Shown piece by piece: positions 1-8,985 of a stretch of DNA of 21,456 nucleotides. The notes below the pieces were generated by a model, which had not been told where the DNA came from, did not search any database, and saw nothing but the letters and a program-made list of their open reading frames with translations. The number at the start of each line of letters is the position of its first letter. Position 1 is the first letter of the stretch. The stretch is from Micromonosporaceae bacterium. GTDB taxonomy: Bacteria; Actinomycetota; Actinomycetes; Mycobacteriales; Micromonosporaceae. The stretch covers positions 1 to 21,456 of the forward strand of contig JADGGF010000014.1 of the NCBI GenBank assembly GCA_019690055.1, written 5' to 3'. A program made the translations under genes and the position numbers.

Positions 1-52
1 GGGGGCCGGGGGGGGGGGGGGGGGGGGGCGGGGGGGGGGGTGGGGGGGGGGG
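1..52. other. poly-G low-complexity edge
   Basis: The first 52 bases are G apart from three C and one T (two C near position 6, one C near 29, one T at 41). No biological feature accounts for this, and it lies next to the copA stop codon. It is most likely a contig end or a no-signal base-calling artefact, so sequence upstream of position ~55 should not be trusted. Confidence 0.7.
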
Positions 53-69
53 CGCCGTCGCCGGACGGT

Positions 70-3357
<3,288 letters not shown>

Positions 3358-3389
3358 GGTCCCCTCCGTCGGGCGTGACTGGTTGCCTG

Positions 3390-3422
3390 AGGTTGCCGAT
3401 CCGAGCTGTCCGGCCGCTGTCG
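3390..3422 (-). promoter_or_regulatory. putative SARP-type promoter of copA
   Basis: Read on the minus strand: CGACAGC, spacer GGCC, GGACAGC, nine bases, then CAACCT as a -10-like hexamer (3395-3390). The heptamers start 11 bp apart. A start site about 7 nt beyond the hexamer leaves a ~26-nt leader that contains the GGAGGGG ribosome binding site. The same 33-bp layout occurs at 3441-3473, 8060-8092 and 8129-8161. Known SARP activators bind heptamer direct repeats with 11-bp pitch just upstream of -10; assignment here is inference. Confidence 0.6.
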
Positions 3423-3458
3423 GCCGGGGTCGAGTCGGATGGACAGCGGCCGGACAGC
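3405..3458. repeat. perfect 17-bp inverted repeat between copA and copZ
   Basis: GCTGTCCGGCCGCTGTC at 3405-3421 is the exact reverse complement of 3442-3458, with a 20-bp centre. The symmetry arises because one heptamer-pair operator faces each divergent gene. It could also form a strong hairpin, but it lies upstream of both predicted transcription starts, so a DNA-level role is more likely. Confidence 0.8.
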
Positions 3459-3473
3459 GGGGCCGGGCACGGT
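3441..3473 (+). promoter_or_regulatory. putative SARP-type promoter of the copZ operon
   Basis: GGACAGC (3441-3447), spacer GGCC, GGACAGC (3452-3458), nine bases, then CACGGT (3468-3473) with A at position 2 and T at position 6. The heptamers are identical and sit on an 11-bp pitch. The predicted start is near 3480. The operon it would drive includes the AfsR/SARP-type regulator, so the arrangement would allow autoregulation. Confidence 0.6.
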
Positions 3474-3476
3474 GAG

Positions 3477-3540
3477 CTCACCAACCGATCCGAACGGTTG
3501 GGCTCACCAACCAATCCGAACCGCTCACCAACCGATCTGA
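3477..3540 (+). repeat. three imperfect direct repeats and a hairpin in the copZ leader
   Basis: Units related to CTCACCAACCGATCCGAAC begin at 3477, 3503 and 3524; the second has one mismatch and the third diverges after CTCACCAACCGAT. The first unit also forms CCAACCG (3481-3487), a 7-nt loop, and CGGTTGG (3495-3501). The array fills the space between the predicted transcription start and the GAGGAG ribosome binding site of copZ. It could be an operator array or a leader-RNA element; function is unknown. Confidence 0.65.
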
Positions 3541-3552
3541 GAGGAGCACGTC

Positions 3553-3750
3553 ATGTCCGAGATCGTCCTGTCCGTGCCCGGCATGCACTGCGACCACTGC
3601 GTGCACGCCATCCGCCAGGAGGTGGGCGCGGTGGCCGGCGTCACCGCGGTCCACGTCGACCTGGCCGCCAAGACCGTCCGCGTCCTCGGCACCGACGACA
3701 CGGCTGCCGTGCGCGCCGCTATCGAGGAGGCCGGCTATGAGGCGGCCTGA
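3553..3750 (+). CDS. copZ: CopZ-like copper chaperone (HMA domain)
   Basis: A 65-aa cytoplasmic metallochaperone made of one HMA (beta-alpha-beta-beta-alpha-beta) domain. The metal site is GMHCDHC at residues 10-16; Cys13 and Cys16 are the expected Cu(I) ligands, and the two histidines in the loop are somewhat unusual. The rest (GVTAVHVDL, KTVRVLG, IEEAGYEA) follows the family pattern and length. Such proteins pass Cu(I) to the N-terminal HMA of CopA, encoded divergently here. ATG at 3553 is preceded by GAGGAG at suitable spacing. The 3' end overlaps the next gene by 14 nt, indicating co-translation. Confidence 0.93.
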   Translation: MSEIVLSVPGMHCDHCVHAIRQEVGAVAGVTAVHVDLAAKTVRVLGTDDTAAVRAAIEEAGYEAA

Positions 3751-4855
3751 GCGGTCCGAGATGCTGGACACCGTCGTGGTCGGGGCCGGCCAAGCCGGCC
3801 TCGCCCTCGGCTACTACCTGCGGCAGGCCGGGCACCGGTTCGTCCTCGTCGATGCCCATGCCCGGGTGGGCGACTCGTGGCGGCGGCGGTGGGACTCGTT
3901 GACGCTGTTCACGCCCCGCCGCTACGACGCGCTGCCGGGGCTGGCCATGCCCGGCGACCCGAATGGCCACCCCGGCAAGGACGAGGTCGCGGACTATCTG
4001 GAGGGGTACGCCGCCCACTGGGAGCTGCCGGTGCGCCTCGACTCGCCGGTGACCTCGGTGCGGGCACGACCGGGCGGGTTCACGGTCGAGACACCGACCG
4101 AGTCCTTCGCGTCCCGCAACGTCGTGGTCGCCGCCGGTGCGTTCCACACGCCGTTCGTGCCGGACTTCGCCGCGAACCTCGCGCCGGAGGTCGTCCAGAT
4201 GCACAGCAGCGCCTACCAGCGTCCGGCCCAGGTGCCGGCCGGCCATGTGGTCGTGGTGGGCGGCGGCAACACCGGCGTGCAGATCGCCGAGGAACTGGCC
4301 GCGCACGGACGCCGGGTCACGCTCAGCGCGCCGACGCTCGGCCCGGTGCTGCCCCAGCGGGTGCTCGGGCGGGACATCTTCTGGTGGTTTGACCGGCTCG
4401 GCACGATGCGCCTCGGCCCGGACCACCCGATCGGCCGGCGCATCCGGGCCCAGAACCCGATCATCGGCACGGACGTCGACCGGCTGCTGCGGGTGGTCCG
4501 CCGGGCGGAGCGGGTCGTCGCCGCTCAGGGCGACGAGTTGCTGATGGCCGACGGCGCCCAGTACCGGGCCGACGCCGTGATCTGGGCCACCGGGTTCCGG
4601 CCGTCCTACCCGTGGCTGCACGTACCGGTGCTCGACCCGCGCGGTGCCCCGGTGCACCGCCATGGCGAGACCGCCTGGCCGGGGCTGTACTTCCTCGGCC
4701 TGCCCTGGCAGCGTTCGCGAGGTTCGGCCCTGCTCGGCTGGGTCGGCCGCGACGCCGCGGATCTCGCCGCCCGCCTGGGCCCACCGGCATCCCGCTCCCG
4801 GCCGGGCGTCGCGGTGGCCGCGCTCCGCGCCGGCGAGGCCTGTGTCACGCCGTAG
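3737..4855 (+). CDS. FAD/NAD(P)-dependent flavoprotein monooxygenase, CzcO/FMO-like
   Basis: Predicted 372-aa soluble flavoprotein using FAD and NAD(P)H. The FAD-binding glycine motif GAGQAG is at residues 16-21, a second Rossmann motif GGGNTG at 175-180 is expected for NADPH, and the conserved ATGF is at 284-287. There is no redox CxxC of the thioredoxin-reductase type, so it fits the group containing CzcO-type proteins, ArsO and YUCCA monooxygenases. Its substrate is unknown. ATG at 3737 lies inside copZ and has a good AGGAGG six bases upstream; ATG 3761 is an alternative. It sits between copZ and an AfsR-type regulator in one apparent operon, which hints at a metal- or redox-stress role rather than proving one. 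Confidence 0.85.
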   Translation: MRRPERSEMLDTVVVGAGQAGLALGYYLRQAGHRFVLVDAHARVGDSWRRRWDSLTLFTPRRYDALPGLAMPGDPNGHPGKDEVADYLEGYAAHWELPVRLDSPVTSVRARPGGFTVETPTESFASRNVVVAAGAFHTPFVPDFAANLAPEVVQMHSSAYQRPAQVPAGHVVVVGGGNTGVQIAEELAAHGRRVTLSAPTLGPVLPQRVLGRDIFWWFDRLGTMRLGPDHPIGRRIRAQNPIIGTDVDRLLRVVRRAERVVAAQGDELLMADGAQYRADAVIWATGFRPSYPWLHVPVLDPRGAPVHRHGETAWPGLYFLGLPWQRSRGSALLGWVGRDAADLAARLGPPASRSRPGVAVAALRAGEACVTP

Positions 4856-4893
4856 CATGGGCGGCTGGGAGACCAGCAGGCGAGGCAGGGGAT

Positions 4894-7785
4894 GTGACGG
4901 ACGTCGATGTCGGATTGCTCGGGCCGGTGGAGGTGCGCGCCGCCGGCCGGGCTCCGACGAGGTTGTCTCCGTCGGTGCGCGCGCTGCTGGCCCGTCTGGC
5001 GCTGAGCCCGGGCCGGGTCGTGTCGGTCGACACGCTCACCGACGCCCTGTGGGGCGAGGACCTGCCGAGCGACGCCGGCAACGCGCTGCAGCTGCGGGTG
5101 TCGAAGCTGCGGCGGGCCCTGGCGGCGGCCGGCGCCGGGCCGGGGATCCTGGTCACCCGCGCGCCGGGCTACCAGCTCGCCGTGGCGGCGGATTCCATCG
5201 ATGCCTACCGCTTCCCACGGCTCGTCGAGCAGGCCCGGGAGGCGGCGCTGGGCGGCGACGCCGCGGCTGCGTTGGCCGCGTACGACGAGGCATTGGCGCT
5301 ATGGCGCGGCCCGGCCCTGGCCGACGTCGAGGACGCGATCTGGGCTGAGGCCGAACGGACGCGGCTGGAGGATTTGCGTCTCGGTGCCGTCGAGGACCGG
5401 CTGGAGTTGCTGCTGGAGACCGGTCGTCCGGCCGAGGCGGCGGCCGATCTGGAGCGGCTCGTCAGTGAACAGCCGCTGCGCGAGCGGCCGCACCGGCTGC
5501 TCATGCTGGCCCTCTACCGTGCGGGCCGCCAGGCCGACGCGCTAGCCGTCTACCACCGGCTGCGCCACCGTCTCGCGGACGAGCTCGGCATCGACCCCGG
5601 CCCGGACCTGCAGGCACTGGCCGAGGCGATCCTGCGCCAACAGGTGGATCCGGCCCGCCACGAGCAACACAGAACTATTTCCAAGAATCTAGATGAGTCG
5701 CCGTCCCCACACGCGGCGCCCGCGGTGCCGCCCCGGCTGACCTCCGTCATCGGGCGCGACGCCGACCTCGCGGCGGTGCTGGCGATCCTGCGGGACTCCC
5801 GGGTGGTCACGCTGACCGGTCCGGGCGGCGTCGGCAAGACCACCCTGGCGCTGGAGGTCGCCCGCCATGTCGACGCCCCGTTCGCGGAGCCGGTCCACCT
5901 CATCCGGCTCGCGAGCGTGCCCGTGGGCGGCGACGTCGCCGAGGCCGTCGCCGACCAGGTCGGTCTCGGCGTCGGTGGGCCGGCGGCGATGGACGCCGTG
6001 CTCTCGCTGGTGGCGCCGACCCGGGCCCTCCTGGTCATCGACAACTGTGAGCATGTGGTTGACGCGGTGGCGGCGCTGGTCGAGCGGGTGGTCGCCGCCG
6101 GCCCCGACGTACGGGTCCTGGCGACCAGCCGCGAGGCACTCGCCGTTGCGGGGGAGACGCAAGTCGCCGTGGCCCCGCTGGCCGTGCCGGCCGAGACGGA
6201 CGATCCGGCCACCGCTGCGGCGACGCCTTCGGTGCGGTTGTTCGTCGACCGGGCCACGGCGGTGCGCCCGGACTTTCGGCTCGACGAGGCGGGCATCGGC
6301 GAGGTGGCCACGATCTGCCGGGAACTCGACGGGATGCCGCTGGCCATTGAGCTGGCCGCCGCCCGGGTGAAGGCGCTGCCGCCGGGGCAGATCCTGGCTC
6401 GGCTGCGGGATCGTTTCGCGCTGCTCACCGGCGGCCCGCGCACCGCCGAGGCCCGGCACCGGACCCTGCGCGCGGTGCTGGACTGGAGCCACGACCTGCT
6501 GTCCGAACCGGAGCGGCGGTTGCTGCGCCGGCTCGCGGTGTTCCACGGCGGCTGGACGCTGGCCGGGGCCTACGAGGTCTGCGCCTTCGTCGGCATCGAT
6601 TCAGGTGAAGTTGCTGATTTACTCTTCCGGCTCGTCGACCGGTCGCTGGTCGTGCCGGACCCGGCGACCGGCCGGTTCCGGCTGCTGGTGACCGTGCGCG
6701 AGTACGCCCGGGCGCGACTCGACGAGGCCGGTGAGCTCGACACCGCCCGGGACCGGCATCTGGCCCAGGTGACCCGCCTGGCGGAGGAACTCGGCCCACG
6801 GGTCCGCTTCGACGAGACAGCGCGGAGCCGGCTCTACGAGGAGCACGACAACCTGCGGGCCGCCATGGAGCACGCGCTGCGCGACGGTCCAGCGGATCCG
6901 TCCCCGGGGCTGCGGCTGTCCACCGCGTTGCTGTGGTTCTGGCAGTACGGCCCGCGGTTCGAGGGAGTGCGCGCGTTGAGCGCTCTGCTCGGCACCGGCC
7001 GGTGCAGCGACGAGCAGCGGGCCCAGGCCCTGCTCGAGCTCGCGCTGCTCTACGTCTATTACCCGACCGAGGTGTCCCGGGCGGCGGTCCGGGAGAGCCT
7101 CGCCCTGTTCGAAGGCCTGGGCGACGTGCGGGGCGCTGCCGTGGCCCGGCTGGTCATCGCTTGGGAGGGCCAGTACACCGGCGACGGTGCGCAACGCCGG
7201 GAAATGCTCGTGGCGAGCCGCGATGCCCTGGGCGACGCCGACCACGGCTGGTGGCGCGCGCTGTCCCACTACGTGGAGGCGCTGCTGCTGCTCGGGGACG
7301 GCGCCTTCGCGGAGGCGGCCGCCGCCTGGCGACAATGCATTGAACTGCTGCAATTGGCAGGCGACCGGGTGTTGGTCAACGCCAGCATCACCCATCTCGG
7401 CGTGGCCCAGCGGGGCACCGGCGCAGCCGACGAGGCCCTGGCCACGTTGTCGGAGTCCGTCGCCGCCGCGCGGCGGATGCGCTCTCCGCACGGCCTGGCC
7501 TTCGCCCTGGTCCACCTGGCCCACACCCGGCTGGACCTGGACGCCCACGCCGACGTGACGGCGGAGCTGTCCGAGGCCGACGAGGTGGCCCGCAGCGTGC
7601 ACAACCCCCGCTGCCAGGCCTGGGCGGCGTGGGGACGCGCCCGAATCGCCCTGGCCGCTGGCGAGACCGATGTCGCGCTCGAGGCGAGCGAGCGGGCGGC
7701 GCGTCTGCTGGCGGACGGGGAGTTTCCCTGGGCCCGGCAGCAGCTCGCCGCCCTCGTTGAGCACGCCCGGCGCGGCGGCCGGTAG
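4894..7785 (+). CDS. AfsR/SARP-family transcriptional regulator (wHTH-BTAD-NB-ARC-TPR)
   Basis: A 963-aa large SARP. In order: an OmpR-type winged-helix DNA-binding domain (~5-90, starting VGLLGPVEVRA), a bacterial transcriptional activation domain (BTAD, ~95-245), a hydrophilic linker (~255-280), a STAND/NB-ARC ATPase with P-loop GPGGVGKTT (309-317) and Walker B LVIDNCEH (380-387), then a helical TPR-like C-terminal half. SARPs bind pairs of direct heptamers on 11-bp pitch and recruit RNA polymerase. GTG 4894 was chosen because the conserved fold begins just after it; GAGG lies eight bases upstream. The reading frame is open further upstream but overlaps the flavoprotein gene. The 38-nt gap suggests one operon with copZ. 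Candidate regulator of the four matching promoters in this window. Its stop TAG directly abuts the convergent gene's stop. Confidence 0.92.
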   Translation: MTDVDVGLLGPVEVRAAGRAPTRLSPSVRALLARLALSPGRVVSVDTLTDALWGEDLPSDAGNALQLRVSKLRRALAAAGAGPGILVTRAPGYQLAVAADSIDAYRFPRLVEQAREAALGGDAAAALAAYDEALALWRGPALADVEDAIWAEAERTRLEDLRLGAVEDRLELLLETGRPAEAAADLERLVSEQPLRERPHRLLMLALYRAGRQADALAVYHRLRHRLADELGIDPGPDLQALAEAILRQQVDPARHEQHRTISKNLDESPSPHAAPAVPPRLTSVIGRDADLAAVLAILRDSRVVTLTGPGGVGKTTLALEVARHVDAPFAEPVHLIRLASVPVGGDVAEAVADQVGLGVGGPAAMDAVLSLVAPTRALLVIDNCEHVVDAVAALVERVVAAGPDVRVLATSREALAVAGETQVAVAPLAVPAETDDPATAAATPSVRLFVDRATAVRPDFRLDEAGIGEVATICRELDGMPLAIELAAARVKALPPGQILARLRDRFALLTGGPRTAEARHRTLRAVLDWSHDLLSEPERRLLRRLAVFHGGWTLAGAYEVCAFVGIDSGEVADLLFRLVDRSLVVPDPATGRFRLLVTVREYARARLDEAGELDTARDRHLAQVTRLAEELGPRVRFDETARSRLYEEHDNLRAAMEHALRDGPADPSPGLRLSTALLWFWQYGPRFEGVRALSALLGTGRCSDEQRAQALLELALLYVYYPTEVSRAAVRESLALFEGLGDVRGAAVARLVIAWEGQYTGDGAQRREMLVASRDALGDADHGWWRALSHYVEALLLLGDGAFAEAAAAWRQCIELLQLAGDRVLVNASITHLGVAQRGTGAADEALATLSESVAAARRMRSPHGLAFALVHLAHTRLDLDAHADVTAELSEADEVARSVHNPRCQAWAAWGRARIALAAGETDVALEASERAARLLADGEFPWARQQLAALVEHARRGGR

Positions 7786-8052
7786 CTACGGCGCGGGCCC
7801 CGGCCGCCGTTCGGGGGCCACGTCGCCCGGCGGGCCGGGTCCCCCGCAGCCGTACGACCTGACCGAGCCGGCCGGGAGGACGGCCACGACCTGCCGGCCG
7901 CACGGCGACCCCCCGACCCACAGTCTTCCCTGGCGGGCGTCCACCCGCAGAGACACCACCCCGGGAACGTCACTGATCTGACGGCTGAACCGGCGTACGC
8001 AGCGCCGGCACAACGGTCCATTGAGGACGATGGTTACCTCGGATGCGCTCAC
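7786..8052 (-). CDS. small HMA-like metal-binding protein
   Basis: An 88-aa product. Residues 5-60 follow the heavy-metal-associated fold: VTIVLNGPLCRRCVRRF, then DVPGVVSLRVDARQGRLWVGG, matching CopZ and CopA in the order strand, CxxC, helix, GV, strand. The CxxC (Cys15, Cys18) has Arg-Arg between the cysteines, and the usual Met is Leu. Two more cysteines and a Gly/Pro-rich tail follow. The frame is open back to 8268, but that would overlap the divergent ABC gene. GTG 8052 is preferred because the predicted promoter at 8060-8092 puts the transcription start at or one base before it, giving a leaderless mRNA, and no ribosome binding site is visible. HMA assignment is by eye; a metal-sensing or scavenging role is inference. 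Confidence 0.65.
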   Translation of the reverse strand: MSASEVTIVLNGPLCRRCVRRFSRQISDVPGVVSLRVDARQGRLWVGGSPCGRQVVAVLPAGSVRSYGCGGPGPPGDVAPERRPGPAP

Positions 8053-8059
8053 GCGGACC

Positions 8060-8092
8060 AGGCTGCCACCGGCCGCTGTCCGCGCGCTGTCC
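8060..8092 (-). promoter_or_regulatory. putative SARP-type promoter of the HMA-like gene
   Basis: On the minus strand: GGACAGC (8092-8086), spacer GCGC, GGACAGC (8081-8075), nine bases, CAGCCT (8065-8060). Both heptamers match the copZ site exactly and the pitch is 11 bp. The hexamer ends seven bases before GTG 8052, implying a leaderless transcript. Confidence 0.6.
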
Positions 8093-8128
8093 ACCAGGCC
8101 TGGCCGGCGCGCGGCGAGGCCAGCGCAT

Positions 8129-8161
8129 GGCCAGTAGCTGGACAGCCGCTCCGGCGACTCT
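8129..8161 (+). promoter_or_regulatory. putative SARP-type promoter of the ABC exporter (degenerate distal heptamer)
   Basis: GGCCAGT (8129-8135), spacer AGCT, GGACAGC (8140-8146), nine bases, GACTCT (8156-8161). The distal heptamer matches at five of seven positions; the proximal one is perfect and the spacing is the same as at the other three sites. The leader would be about 30 nt and contains GGAGG before ATG 8198. Confidence 0.45.
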
Positions 8162-8197
8162 GCTGGCACAACCCACTGCCAACCAGCGGAGGATGCC

Positions 8198-8980
8198 ATG
8201 CCAAGCACTCTTCTCACACCGACAACGACGGCAACCACCGTCGCGGTCCAGGCGCGAGACGTCGTCAAGATCTACGGAAAGGGACAGACCGCGGTTCGGG
8301 CCCTCGACGGGGCCAGCCTCAGTATCGACGCTGGTTGCTTCACGGCGGTGATGGGCCCGTCCGGCTCGGGCAAGTCGACGCTCATGCATGTCCTGGCCGG
8401 TCTCGACCGGGTCGACGCCGGCCAGGTGCTGCTCGGCGAGACCGACCTGGCCGGGCTCAGCGAGCGGCAACGGACGCTGCTGCGGCGGGAGCGCGTCGGG
8501 TTCGTCTTCCAGAGCTTCAACCTGGTACCTGCTCTCACCGCCGCGGAGAACATCGCCCTGCCGCTGACACTGGCCGGCCGCCGACCCGACCCGGCCTGGG
8601 TCGACGAGCTCGTCGCCACCCTCGGGCTGGCCGACCGGCTGCGTCACCGCCCGTCGGAGCTCTCCGGTGGGCAGCAGCAGCGGGTCGCCGTGGCTCGGGC
8701 CCTGGTCGCCCGGCCGGAGATCGTCTTCGCGGACGAGCCAACCGGCAACCTCGACTCCCAGGCCGGCGAGGCACTGCTGAAGTTCCTCCGGCACGCGGCC
8801 GACGAATTCGGCCAGACCATCGTCATGGTCACCCACGACCCCACCGCCGCCGCCTACGCCGACCGCGTCGTGTTCCTCGCCGATGGGCGGGTTGTCGACG
8901 ACCTGGCGGCGCCGACGGTCGACACCATTCTGTCCCGCATGGCGCGCCTCGGTGCGCCTGCCCTGAAGAAGGCGAAGTGA
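8198..8980 (+). CDS. ABC transporter ATP-binding protein (LolD/MacB type)
   Basis: A 260-aa cytoplasmic ATPase that powers an FtsX/MacB-type transporter. Walker A GPSGSGKST is at 53-61, the Q-loop lies in FVFQSFNLVPALTAAENI, the signature LSGGQQQR is at 155-162, Walker B IVFADEPTGNLDS at 175-187 (Asp179, Glu180), and the H-loop histidine is His213. The NLVPALTA and DEPTGNLDS wording is typical of the LolD/MacB/FtsE group. ATG 8198 follows GGAGG at five-base spacing. The permease gene begins five bases after its stop, so the two form an operon. It may also serve the ATPase-less permease at 13624; that is inference. Confidence 0.95.
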   Translation: MPSTLLTPTTTATTVAVQARDVVKIYGKGQTAVRALDGASLSIDAGCFTAVMGPSGSGKSTLMHVLAGLDRVDAGQVLLGETDLAGLSERQRTLLRRERVGFVFQSFNLVPALTAAENIALPLTLAGRRPDPAWVDELVATLGLADRLRHRPSELSGGQQQRVAVARALVARPEIVFADEPTGNLDSQAGEALLKFLRHAADEFGQTIVMVTHDPTAAAYADRVVFLADGRVVDDLAAPTVDTILSRMARLGAPALKKAK

Positions 8981-8985
8981 TTCCC

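Noticed and set aside
3472..3540. 22-aa GTG-initiated leader frame (ending AHQPI repeats) just before the copZ ribosome binding site
   Set aside because: Its GTG overlaps the predicted -10 hexamer and lies upstream of the predicted transcription start, so it should not be in the mRNA; revisit only if the start maps upstream.
3719..4858. 379-codon minus-strand frame opposite the flavoprotein
   Set aside because: Shadow of the flavoprotein gene, which has intact FAD and NADPH motifs and a good ribosome binding site.
8053..8268. N-terminal extension of the HMA-like frame to 8268
   Set aside because: It overlaps the divergent ABC ATPase gene and both promoters, and the extension has no fold-like pattern.
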